In this document: positions 1 through 5,964 of the stretch, piece by piece
Layout: every line of letters starts with the position of its first letter
Position numbering within the stretch: the first letter of the stretch is position 1
Assembly (NCBI GenBank): GCA_030765735.1
Contig: JAVCBZ010000092.1
Coordinates: 1 to 6,080 of the forward strand
Length of the DNA stretch: 6,080 nucleotides
Direction of reading: 5' to 3'
From: Candidatus Susulua stagnicola
GTDB lineage: Bacteria; Omnitrophota; Gorgyraeia; Duberdicusellales; 4484-171
Program-made: the position numbers and the translations under genes
Notes under the pieces: model-generated
What the model saw: the letters and a program-made list of their open reading frames with translations, nothing else
What the model was told of the DNA's origin: nothing
Database searches by the model: none

Positions 1-409
1 CATTAGCTAGGGTATAGTACTTAACTTTTATTTTTAAACCTTGCTGAGGTAAAACTTCTTCAATTTCTAGAGAATCGCTTCTTATTGTCATTGAATTTTT
101 GATTTCAGAAGAAGAAATTACCTTAAATGGTTCAATGAATTCCTTTTTATTAATCTTTAAAAATGTACGAAAACCTAAAGAAGAAGCAAAAGTATAAGCT
201 TTGTTGGCTGGAAAAAACTCTGAAATCGCATGATCTTTGTCTTTAATACCAAAACTTACCACTCCTTGTCCACGATTTACATAAAAAACCCAAAGAGGAA
301 CTCCCCAAACCCCAGAAATACCAGGGAGAAAATTAGAAAATGGTTGAGTGTGATTGTAGCCCTTTACAGTAAAACTACCATCACTTTTAAGTGAATAATT
401 TTTACTCAT
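1..409 (-). CDS. N-terminus of probable cellobiose-phosphorylase-like carbohydrate enzyme (partial)
   Basis: This open reading frame runs off the left edge, so only the first 136 residues are visible. It begins MSKNYSLKSDGSFTVKGYNH and continues with a Gly/Trp/aromatic-rich stretch (residues 29-48, with GVWGVPLWVFYVNRGQ) and then SFGI, EFFPANKAY and GFRTFLKI (about residues 52-86). From memory, this pattern resembles the start of large proteins annotated as cellobiose phosphorylase-like (GH94-related) in several bacterial lineages, but no catalytic region is in view. It has no signal peptide, which suits a cytoplasmic phosphorylase that splits oligosaccharides with phosphate. The ATG at 409-407 is chosen because AAAGG sits 8 bases upstream and overlaps the stop codon of the DUF502 gene, 11 bases away. 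Translation of the two genes is therefore probably coupled in one operon. The reading frame is secure; the enzyme family is an inference from the N-terminus only. Confidence 0.6.
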   Translation of the reverse strand, partial: MSKNYSLKSDGSFTVKGYNHTQPFSNFLPGISGVWGVPLWVFYVNRGQGVVSFGIKDKDHAISEFFPANKAYTFASSLGFRTFLKINKKEFIEPFKVISSSEIKNSMTIRSDSLEIEEVLPQQGLKIKVKYYTLAN

Positions 410-420
410 AGATAAAACCT

Positions 421-1002
421 TTAAGGGTTAATTAATCCTCCAGAAACAATTAATCTTATTGCTTCCTCCACGCTTATTTCTAATGCTATTAAATCCTTCT
501 CCTCAATAATAATAACAAAACCTGTTATTGGGGAAGGTGATGAAGGCATGAAAACATTACAAAGTTTTCTAGACCCTTTTTCCTTAAATTTTATAGTATT
601 TTCGTTAGTAAGAAAGCCTAAAGAATAGACACCTTTACGTGGATATTCTACTAAAACAGCGCTACGAAAATTCTTCTGAGGCGGAAAGAAAAGAAAATCA
701 ACTATTCTTTTTACTGGAAAATAAATTTTGTTTACCAAAGGAATTCTAAAAAATAACCTCTCGGCCCATCTAAAAATCTTCATCCGAGAAAGACGAAGTA
801 ACAAACCAAGAAAGAAAATAAGTAAAACAGCAATAAGAATTCCTAAGCCAGGGACTTGGGACCCCACAGAATCATAAAGAAAATCATTTATATATTTGCC
901 TAAAATTCCATCAGCAAAATGAAAAAGGCCGTAAACAACATAAATAGTGATTACTAAAGGAATAATCGCAGTTAGACCGGTAATGAATATTTTCTTTAAC
1001 AT
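421..1002 (-). CDS. DUF502 family membrane protein
   Basis: This is a 193-residue integral membrane protein of the DUF502 family, whose molecular function is not established; plant relatives are the LCV/COV proteins. Two membrane segments are visible, at about residues 5-29 and 51-71. Family-like features follow in order: PGLG at the start of the second helix (51-54), IPLVNKIY (87-94), PRKGVYSLGF (121-130), a Pro/Ser-rich FMPSSPSPITGF (151-162), and the C-terminal SVEEAIRLIVSGG (177-189). Length and architecture match a complete family member. The bulk after helix 2 is a soluble domain. The ATG at 1002 starts MLKKIFITGL, which leads directly into helix 1; no strong Shine-Dalgarno precedes it. 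The gene lies after a terminator that isolates it from the upstream small gene, with a possible promoter between. It is 11 bases from the downstream carbohydrate-enzyme gene, so the two are probably cotranscribed. Family assignment is firm; function is unknown. Confidence 0.9.
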   Translation of the reverse strand: MLKKIFITGLTAIIPLVITIYVVYGLFHFADGILGKYINDFLYDSVGSQVPGLGILIAVLLIFFLGLLLRLSRMKIFRWAERLFFRIPLVNKIYFPVKRIVDFLFFPPQKNFRSAVLVEYPRKGVYSLGFLTNENTIKFKEKGSRKLCNVFMPSSPSPITGFVIIIEEKDLIALEISVEEAIRLIVSGGLINP

Positions 1003-1049
1003 CTTATTTTGAATTTTCAGTGAAGTTTACTTTTCTTAACACGGCAACA

Positions 1050-1058
1050 ATTTTACCA
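1050..1058 (-). promoter_or_regulatory. Possible extended -10 promoter for the DUF502 operon
   Basis: Read on the minus strand, TGGTAAAAT fits an extended -10 element (TGn plus a -10 with five of six matches). No good -35 is present at the usual distance. It lies after the terminator at 1118-1081 and would start a transcript around 1043, about 40 bases before the DUF502 start codon. Position supports it more than sequence strength does. Confidence 0.35.
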
Positions 1059-1080
1059 TGAAAATTAGGAAAAATAAAGA

Positions 1081-1118
1081 AGAATAAAAAAGGGACAAGT
1101 TATAAAAACCTGCCCCTT
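1081..1118 (-). terminator. Intrinsic terminator after the 72-residue membrane protein gene
   Basis: On the minus strand AAGGGGCAGGTT (1118-1107) pairs with AACTTGTCCCTT (1101-1090) in a 12-bp stem with two G-U pairs and a 5-base loop. The transcript then reads TTTTATTCTT. The stem begins 18 bases after the stop codon of the 72-residue gene, the expected place for a rho-independent terminator. On the plus strand no T-run follows the hairpin, so it works in one direction only. Confidence 0.85.
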
Positions 1119-1136
1119 AAATAGCAATAAATTAAA

Positions 1137-1355
1137 TTATTCTTTAGCTATAGCTATCGCAATAGCTCCAGCCATAATCAATAGCAAACCAATACACCCT
1201 TTAATCAAAACTACAAGGTCCAATCTCCACTTAATTGCTAATACTAAACCGATAATAATAAGCACTATACCTAAGATTACTTTAGGATTTAACTTTAGAC
1301 CTGCACAACAACTCTTTTTTTCTTCACCTTTTTCATCATTAGTTTCTTCTGACAT
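1137..1355 (-). CDS. Small two-helix membrane protein, function unknown
   Basis: This 72-residue protein is not assigned to a named family. The first 24 residues are hydrophilic and strongly charged (MSEETNDEKGEEKKS), followed by a Cys-Cys pair at 16-17. Two hydrophobic segments follow at about 25-42 and 46-70, separated by a short charged turn (KWRLD), so the protein is probably a helical hairpin in the inner membrane. A third cysteine is at 54. The second helix is rich in Gly, Ala and Ile. The gene is very likely real: it has a near-perfect Shine-Dalgarno five bases before the ATG, a terminator just after its stop, and a possible extended -10 promoter upstream. It therefore looks like a single-gene transcript. 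The strong ribosome site suggests high translation. The Cys-Cys pair could bind a metal, be modified or form disulfides; nothing here decides between these. Confidence 0.85.
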   Translation of the reverse strand: MSEETNDEKGEEKKSCCAGLKLNPKVILGIVLIIIGLVLAIKWRLDLVVLIKGCIGLLLIMAGAIAIAIAKE

Positions 1356-1360
1356 TGAAT

Positions 1361-1368
1361 ACCTCCTT
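1361..1368 (-). promoter_or_regulatory. Near-consensus Shine-Dalgarno of the 72-residue protein
   Basis: The minus strand reads GAAGGAGGTATTCA immediately before ATG, giving AAGGAGGT with a 5-base spacer. It is by far the strongest ribosome binding site in the window; most neighbouring genes have weak A-rich sites. It fixes the start of the small gene at 1355. Confidence 0.85.
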
Positions 1369-1403
1369 CTTTTTTAGTACTTTTACCTTCTACCCTCTCC
1401 AAT

Positions 1404-1563
1404 TTATCTTTTACGTATGTTATCCACCACTTTGAATAATTTAACAATTTCAGGAAGTGCTACTACTAAAACTAACAACAAAACCGGTAGAAATTATTAT
1501 AGCAAATATAGAAAAATTAAGTATTCCTCTTCTTTTGACAATACTAATAAACCCACCATACAC
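1404..1563 (-). pseudogene. Possible frameshifted remnant of a small membrane-protein gene
   Basis: Two overlapping minus-strand frames each look partly coding. The first, from a GTG at 1563 to a TGA at 1450, contains VKRRGILNFSIFAIIISTGF and then turns into a Ser-rich run. The second, from about 1484 to a TAA at 1404, reads VLLLVLVVALPEIVKLFKVV and ends DNIRKR. A single-base shift near 1480 would join them into one protein with a charged start, a long hydrophobic helix and an amphipathic basic tail. The second frame has no ATG; a TTG at 1481 is the only plausible start, and it has no Shine-Dalgarno. AT-rich non-coding DNA often translates into hydrophobic residues, so this may be coincidence. 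It could also be a sequencing error in an intact gene. Confidence 0.3.
1496..1504 (-). promoter_or_regulatory. Possible extended -10 promoter for the 72-residue protein gene
   Basis: The minus strand reads TGCTATAAT, an exact match to the extended -10 consensus TGnTATAAT. No recognisable -35 lies 15-19 bases upstream, which is tolerated by extended -10 promoters. Transcription would start near 1489 and give a leader of about 130 bases before the ATG at 1355. It falls inside the possible broken reading frame, so both cannot be fully functional as described. Confidence 0.4.
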
Positions 1564-1580
1564 CTAAATAATCGTAAAAT

Positions 1581-1603
1581 CAATTAATAAATAATCTTAA
1601 TTG
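1581..1603 (-). repeat. Short AT-rich inverted repeat after the lipoprotein gene
   Basis: CAATTAA (1603-1597 on the minus strand) and TTAATTG (1587-1581) form a perfect 7-bp inverted repeat around a 9-base loop, followed by ATTTTA. It begins 17 bases after the lipoprotein stop codon. It could be a weak terminator for that gene, but the stem has only one G-C pair and the T-run is short. Confidence 0.3.
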
Positions 1604-1619
1604 AAAAAACGTCTTATAA

Positions 1620-2009
1620 TTAAAAATTATCTTTATAGGGTTCATACTCCCAGCGAACTAAATTTTCTTTTTGATTAAAATAAAGATATACTCGGTCAGA
1701 TTTAAAATACTCTGTGGGGTGACGATAAAGTAACCTAACTCCGCCTGGAGGATCAATTACTTCTTTAACTAATACAGGCTCACCATAAAGATTCATAAAA
1801 CTTTCTTTAGAAACACCTTGCTCTAAACATTCCTTCTTTAAATTAATCAATAATTTATTGAAAAGCTTAGTCTGGTTAGCTAAATAAACTTCAATCTCGT
1901 CTTGACTATCACCAACACTTTTTAGAGTCTTTAAACTTTCAGGTAGGAAAAAACAACCAGACACAAAAAACAAGATTAAGCAACTTATTATTATAAATCG
2001 AAGCCTCAT
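1620..2009 (-). CDS. Small lipoprotein, possible BamE/SmpA-like domain
   Basis: This 129-residue protein has a clear lipoprotein signal peptide: a basic start (MRLRF), a hydrophobic core (about 5-17) and the lipobox VSGC with the lipidated cysteine at 19. The mature protein would begin CFF. With no Asp at the second position it would be sorted to the outer membrane under the enterobacterial rule, if that rule applies here. Residues 24-68 are helical and charged. Residues 69-122 contain SFMNLYGEP, RLLYRHP and DRVYLYFNQKENLVRWEYEP. This order of helix, Gly-Glu-Pro turn and beta-strand ending in Trp recalls small BamE/SmpA-like envelope lipoproteins, but the similarity is structural guesswork and not a motif match. 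The next in-frame Met (72) is far inside the protein, so the ATG at 2009 is the start. The ribosome site is weak (GAAG). The 81-base gap after the HD-GYP gene shows no clear terminator. Confidence 0.8.
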   Translation of the reverse strand: MRLRFIIISCLILFFVSGCFFLPESLKTLKSVGDSQDEIEVYLANQTKLFNKLLINLKKECLEQGVSKESFMNLYGEPVLVKEVIDPPGGVRLLYRHPTEYFKSDRVYLYFNQKENLVRWEYEPYKDNF

Positions 2010-2018
2010 ATTACTTCA

Positions 2019-2047
2019 ATCATATAATAAAACTCAATAATAATCAA
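2019..2047 (-). promoter_or_regulatory. Possible promoter directly upstream of the lipoprotein gene
   Basis: Read on the minus strand, TTGATT (2047-2042) is followed after exactly 17 bases by TATGAT (2024-2019): four of six and five of six matches to the sigma70 -35 and -10 consensus. Transcription would begin at about 2012, only a few bases before the ATG at 2009, giving a nearly leaderless mRNA. In AT-rich DNA such matches arise by chance. Confidence 0.35.
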
Positions 2048-2090
2048 GGTTTAGATGTCTAGAATTTAAAGTTTATGAAAAAGGACAATT

Positions 2091-5051
2091 TTATTTAAGT
2101 TTAAACTGTTTTTTCTTAAAAAGATTAATACAAGCATCTACTACTTGTTTATCGTAAAGAATGCCTCTACCTTGTTTAATTTCAGCAAGGGCTTTATCTA
2201 TACCTAAAGCTACTCGATAAGGACGATAAGAAGCCATAGCTTCAACAACGTCTGCTACAGTTAGAACTTTTGTTTCAAGTAATATATCCTTACCAGCAAT
2301 CCCCCTAGGATACCCTGAACCATCTAACTTCTCATGATGTTGGAATACAATCATCGCAATCGGCCAAGGAAATTCTACTGGCTTTAAAATATCATAACCA
2401 ATCTGAGGGTGAGTCTTTATTATGCTAAACTCTAATTCACTCAATTTACTAGGCTTACTAAGTATTTCTGCTGGCACATAGACTTTTCCAACATCATGAA
2501 TAATTGAAGCCATTCGTATGCCTTCAACTGTATCTTTATCTAAATTCATTTCTTTAGCAATTGCACAAGCTAGGCGTGCTACTCTTCTCTGATGACCAGC
2601 TGTATAAGGATCTCTTCTCTCAGCTGTTGCTGCTAAAGCAATAACTGTTTCCTCTAAAATTCTATGAGATTTATCAATACTTTGTCTATGTTCCAACTCT
2701 ATTTTTTTCTTAATAGTTATATCAGATATAACTTCAACAACACCAGAAACATTCCCCTCTAAATCTTTAATTGAATGAGCTCTTATGAACCAAACCCTAC
2801 CATCTGGTAAAATTATCTCTGCTTCATTATAATCACCGGTTTTAAATACTTTTACTACCGGACAATTTTTACAAAATTCTTTATGTTTGTGCCAAACATC
2901 ATAGCATCGTTTCCCTACTAATTCTACAGGGTTCAAACCCCTAGAATCTCCAGCAACTTTATTAGCCCAAAGAATTCTCATATCTTTGCCATAGTAAACA
3001 ACCATCTCAGATAAGCTATCTAAAATCCTAGTCTTCTCTTCTTCAGATCTTCTTAGAGCTCTTTCTATTCTCCACCGCTCAGTTATATCTCTGGCAATAG
3101 CACAGACATATTCTTGTCCATCATATTCCATATATTTTCCATGAATTTCTACGGGAAATGGCTTACCTTCTTTATCAATAAAATTAGTTTCAATTTTACC
3201 AATCTTGTTTTTTTTCATTACTTTCCAATGCTGAGACCAATTCTCAGGATTAAAATTATTATCAATATCAAATACCTTCATTGTTAAAAGCTCTTGATGT
3301 AAATAACCTAATGACTTGCAAGCGGCATTATTAACATAAAAAATCTGTCCATAAGAATTAATCCAAAGAGCAGCATCAGCCATATTATCAAAAACAAATT
3401 TAGTAATTGATAATTCTTCTTCGGTTTTTTTACGCTGGGTAATATCAACCCAATTCGCCACGTACCTTTTATCCTTTTTACCGCCTTTTAACTCTCTGGA
3501 AGTTATCTCAACATAAAACTTTTCTCCATTCTTTTTTTGAAAAATTTCCTTTAAGAAATTGGCACCATTTTTAAAAGCATTTTTAAGATCATTAGCAGTT
3601 TTGGGTATTGTATCTTTTGTCCACCAAGGATAAGGAGGCTTTACTCCAATAACCTCTTTGGAGGAAAAACCAGTTACCTTCTCTAAGGCAGGATTTATGT
3701 ATTTAACGGAAGCATCTGCCTCAATAACTATCATCGGATAAGGACTACTATCTAATACGCTTTTATTAAATTTTTGGCTCTCCCCTAAAGCTTTTACAGC
3801 CTCTTTAAGTAAATGTTCTGCTTTTTTACGAATAGTAATGTCCTTCCATACGCTTTGGACAAAAGTCATTTCACCTATAGTCACAGGACGAGAACTTACT
3901 AAAACATTATGTACATCTCCATCTTTAGACTTCTGTTTTGTTTCAAAAATATCTCCGCCGTTATCAACAATCTTCTTAAGATGTTTTTTAATGTCTTCTG
4001 GGGATTCAGTAATTTCGAAGTCAGATATTCTAAACTTTGCGAATTCTTTTCGAGTATAACCTAAATTTTTATAAGCCCTCTCGTTGTACTCGACTAACTC
4101 TCCAGTTTCTGGGTCAAGAAGCAAAGTAGCATCTGGTCCCTGATTGAATAAGACACGATATCGTTGCTCACTCTCTTTAAAATTTTGTTTTGCCTCCTTT
4201 ATAGCAGTAATGTCTTTCCATATGATGTACCCACAATCCTTTCCTCCAAGGTTAATCACCTTACAGTGCACAATAACATCTCTTAATTTTCCATTTTTCG
4301 CCTTATATTTAGTTTCAAAGCTATCGTCGTTTAAGATTTTAAGTTTTCTAACGCGCTCTTTAAAATTTTTGAAAAATTCCTTAGTGTCAATATCACATAT
4401 ATTTAATTTTTCAAATTCCTTACGGGTATACCCAAGACTTATACCGGCAGCCTCGTTAAAATCTATCACCATCCCGGATTTAAGGTCAAGCAAGATAATC
4501 GCTGCTGTTGCTTGAAAAAAAATGGAACGATATTTTTCCTCGGATTCTTTAAGATTTCGCTCTGTTTCTCTGCGTTCGGTAATATCTAACCCTGAACTCA
4601 AACTACCAATTATTTTGCCTTCCTCATCCTTAAGCGTAGTATTATGCCAAGATATTAAATGTTCCTCGCCTTTTTTAGTTAAAACCAAATTCTCATAACG
4701 ATCCACAAACTTTTGGCCGCTGAAAAGACTTTTCACAAAAATATCTTTAATTTCGTCTCTGTTTCCTTTCGCAATAAAGTTACTAAACCAATCCTTACCG
4801 ATAATCTCTTTCTGAGGATAGCCTAAGATCTCGGCTCCCTTTTTATTTATTAAGGCTACCTTCCCATTCTTATCAATAATTACCATTACCACCCCGACAA
4901 TATCAAGATAGTTTTGCGTCCTTTCTTTCTCCCCTCGCAGCCTTTTTTCAGTCCACTCATACTGCCGCTTCATTATCCCAAATTCAGCAACTTTTTGACG
5001 TAGGCTCTCTAACTCTTGGTATATTTCCTTATCTGGCTTTTCTTTTTTCAT
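2091..5051 (-). CDS. Multi-PAS sensor with C-terminal HD-GYP c-di-GMP phosphodiesterase domain
   Basis: This 986-residue protein most likely senses small molecules or redox state and breaks down the second messenger c-di-GMP. A charged coiled coil (about 1-48) leads into roughly six PAS domains, near 46-160, 168-284, 292-408, 428-542, 548-660 and 670-782. Most end in the typical DIT turn (DITERR, DITAIK, DITIRK, DITQRK, DITERW, DITIKK). The sixth has three cysteines (716, 727, 730) as CY...CKNCP. The HD-GYP domain spans about 792-986 and keeps the expected residues: H820, H852-D853 with GK after (HDVGK), H881, HHE at 905-907, GYP at 913-915 and D934 before the SYRPYR segment. The active site therefore looks intact. 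There is no membrane helix, kinase, GGDEF or receiver domain, so it is probably cytoplasmic. The start at 5051 follows a weak AAGAAAG site. Its own promoter and a terminator-like hairpin lie in the leader. The ligands of the PAS domains are unknown. Confidence 0.93.
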   Translation of the reverse strand: MKKEKPDKEIYQELESLRQKVAEFGIMKRQYEWTEKRLRGEKERTQNYLDIVGVVMVIIDKNGKVALINKKGAEILGYPQKEIIGKDWFSNFIAKGNRDEIKDIFVKSLFSGQKFVDRYENLVLTKKGEEHLISWHNTTLKDEEGKIIGSLSSGLDITERRETERNLKESEEKYRSIFFQATAAIILLDLKSGMVIDFNEAAGISLGYTRKEFEKLNICDIDTKEFFKNFKERVRKLKILNDDSFETKYKAKNGKLRDVIVHCKVINLGGKDCGYIIWKDITAIKEAKQNFKESEQRYRVLFNQGPDATLLLDPETGELVEYNERAYKNLGYTRKEFAKFRISDFEITESPEDIKKHLKKIVDNGGDIFETKQKSKDGDVHNVLVSSRPVTIGEMTFVQSVWKDITIRKKAEHLLKEAVKALGESQKFNKSVLDSSPYPMIVIEADASVKYINPALEKVTGFSSKEVIGVKPPYPWWTKDTIPKTANDLKNAFKNGANFLKEIFQKKNGEKFYVEITSRELKGGKKDKRYVANWVDITQRKKTEEELSITKFVFDNMADAALWINSYGQIFYVNNAACKSLGYLHQELLTMKVFDIDNNFNPENWSQHWKVMKKNKIGKIETNFIDKEGKPFPVEIHGKYMEYDGQEYVCAIARDITERWRIERALRRSEEEKTRILDSLSEMVVYYGKDMRILWANKVAGDSRGLNPVELVGKRCYDVWHKHKEFCKNCPVVKVFKTGDYNEAEIILPDGRVWFIRAHSIKDLEGNVSGVVEVISDITIKKKIELEHRQSIDKSHRILEETVIALAATAERRDPYTAGHQRRVARLACAIAKEMNLDKDTVEGIRMASIIHDVGKVYVPAEILSKPSKLSELEFSIIKTHPQIGYDILKPVEFPWPIAMIVFQHHEKLDGSGYPRGIAGKDILLETKVLTVADVVEAMASYRPYRVALGIDKALAEIKQGRGILYDKQVVDACINLFKKKQFKLK

Positions 5052-5060
5052 ATCTTTCTT

Positions 5061-5097
5061 AAAAATAAAAAGACAGCTTTTTCAGAAAACTGTCTTT
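5061..5097 (-). terminator. Terminator-like hairpin in the leader of the PAS/HD-GYP gene
   Basis: On the minus strand AAAGACAG (5097-5090) pairs perfectly with CTGTCTTT (5076-5069). The stem can extend inward by four pairs (one G-U), leaving a loop of five bases. The hairpin is followed by TTATTTTT, so together with the stem end the transcript has a long U-rich tail. This is a standard intrinsic terminator. It ends 10 bases before the ATG at 5051. It may terminate rlmB transcription, but it is also downstream of the promoter at 5194-5166 and so may act as an attenuator of the sensor gene. Confidence 0.8.
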
Positions 5098-5142
5098 AAA
5101 ACCAATCTGTTTTTCTCTTTTGAATAATTTCATATAGCACTT

Positions 5143-5152
5143 ATTAGCTAAT
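5143..5152. repeat. Short palindrome in the sensor gene leader
   Basis: ATTAGCTAAT is a perfect 10-base palindrome about 7 bases after the expected transcription start of the PAS/HD-GYP gene. The position would suit an operator for a dimeric regulator, or a small leader hairpin. Such short AT-rich palindromes are common, so this is only a note. Confidence 0.25.
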
Positions 5153-5165
5153 TGACTGACGTTTA

Positions 5166-5194
5166 AATATAACATATTTTATATTCTTTGTCAA
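5166..5194 (-). promoter_or_regulatory. Strong sigma70-type promoter for the PAS/HD-GYP gene
   Basis: The minus strand carries a perfect -35 TTGACA (5194-5189), a 17-base spacer and a -10 TATATT (5171-5166, five of six), with TG placed one base before the -10 as in extended promoters. It lies in the non-coding gap 14 bases after the rlmB stop codon. The predicted start is near 5159, giving a leader of about 108 bases that includes the hairpin at 5097-5069. It is the best promoter match in the window. Confidence 0.75.
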
Positions 5195-5208
5195 AATTGC
5201 TCTCTGTC

Positions 5209-5946
5209 TTATACAATCATTTTTTGGTTATAACTTTTCGATTGCTTTGTTATTTGATAGCAAAAAAGAGAACAGGAAATAGCCACATTAAAAGAAAGTG
5301 GAGCACCTTGCATCGGAATATGAACTTTAAGATCAAGATGTTTTTCAACTCCATAACGCATCCCCTTGCCTTCAGATCCTAACACAAAACATAACGGAAA
5401 AGGCAAACTAACGCCACTAATGTCTTTTCCCCCTGATGGTGCTGTACCAACAACCCACCAACCTTTCTTCTTTGCTGCAAGCAAAGCATTAGTAAGATTA
5501 GAAACCATAGCCACTGGAGTATAATTTTCTCCTCCTGAGGCAACATGCACAACAGATTCAGTTACTTCACAAGCTTTATGTTTAGGAATAATTATTGCAA
5601 ACTTACCAAAACAAGCAGTAGTACGAATTATCGCACCTAAATTTTGAGGATCAAACACTCTATCAAGAAAAATTAGAGATAGTCCTTGATCTTTTCCTCT
5701 AGTTAATAAATCTTCTAGATCAATATATTTAAACCCCTCCACCAAAGCCACGATACCTTGCAAATGGTCTGAATCTTTTATTTTAAATAATTCTTTTTTA
5801 GAAACATCTTTAATCGTAATCTTTTTGGTTTTAATTAATTCTTCTATTTGAGGAGCAGAAAAATTTTCTGCTAAAAATATCTTTTTGATACTCTGAGGAT
5901 TGGTATTTAAACGTTCAAAAACTGAATTTTTTCCATAAAGAAACAT
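5209..5946 (-). CDS. rlmB: 23S rRNA 2'-O-ribose methyltransferase, RlmB/TrmH (SpoU) family
   Basis: This 245-residue enzyme probably transfers a methyl group from S-adenosylmethionine to the ribose of a guanosine in 23S rRNA (G2251 in E. coli) during ribosome assembly. The N-terminal substrate-binding domain (about 1-75) opens with YGKNSVFERL and contains HLQGIVALVE (61-70). The SPOUT/SpoU catalytic domain (about 88-235) shows all three motifs: motif 1 FDPQNLGAIIRTT with N102 and R108, motif 2 FVLGSEGKGM (187-196) with E192, and motif 3 IPMQGAPLSFNVAIS (210-224) with S218 and N220. Motif 3 has SFN where most relatives have SLN, a mild change. Length is normal for the family. The ATG at 5946 is supported by the conserved YGKN start, although the ribosome site is weak. 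Other SpoU members such as TrmH modify tRNA, so the exact target is inferred from the two-domain layout. It follows the upstream gene by 18 bases, probably in one operon. Confidence 0.9.
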   Translation of the reverse strand: MFLYGKNSVFERLNTNPQSIKKIFLAENFSAPQIEELIKTKKITIKDVSKKELFKIKDSDHLQGIVALVEGFKYIDLEDLLTRGKDQGLSLIFLDRVFDPQNLGAIIRTTACFGKFAIIIPKHKACEVTESVVHVASGGENYTPVAMVSNLTNALLAAKKKGWWVVGTAPSGGKDISGVSLPFPLCFVLGSEGKGMRYGVEKHLDLKVHIPMQGAPLSFNVAISCSLFCYQITKQSKSYNQKMIV

Positions 5947-5964
5947 AAAAAATAATAGATATAC

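Noticed and set aside
2052..2090. Terminator after the PAS/HD-GYP gene
   Set aside because: No stem of useful strength followed by a T-run was found. The region contains only AT-rich sequence and short T-runs without a hairpin.
3838..4059. 73-codon open frame on the plus strand
   Set aside because: It lies wholly inside the PAS/HD-GYP gene on the opposite strand, has no ribosome site and encodes a low-complexity Ser/Phe-rich peptide. It is a shadow of the real gene.
4144..4515. 123-codon open frame on the plus strand
   Set aside because: It is antisense to the PAS/HD-GYP gene, where conserved PAS phrases explain the sequence. Its product is rich in Ser, Phe and Leu, as expected from the complement of AT-rich coding DNA.
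2091..5051. Hybrid histidine kinase or GGDEF protein
   Set aside because: Multi-PAS proteins are often kinases or cyclases, but there is no HisKA, ATPase, receiver or GGDEF motif. The C-terminal residues match HD-GYP instead.
5061..5160. c-di-GMP riboswitch in the sensor gene leader
   Set aside because: The gene's function makes this tempting, but the leader lacks the conserved GEMM-I core and shows no recognisable class II layout. Only a simple terminator-like hairpin is visible.
5188..5382. 64-codon open frame on the plus strand
   Set aside because: It overlaps the conserved motif 2 and motif 3 region of rlmB and the promoter region in antisense, with no supporting start signals.
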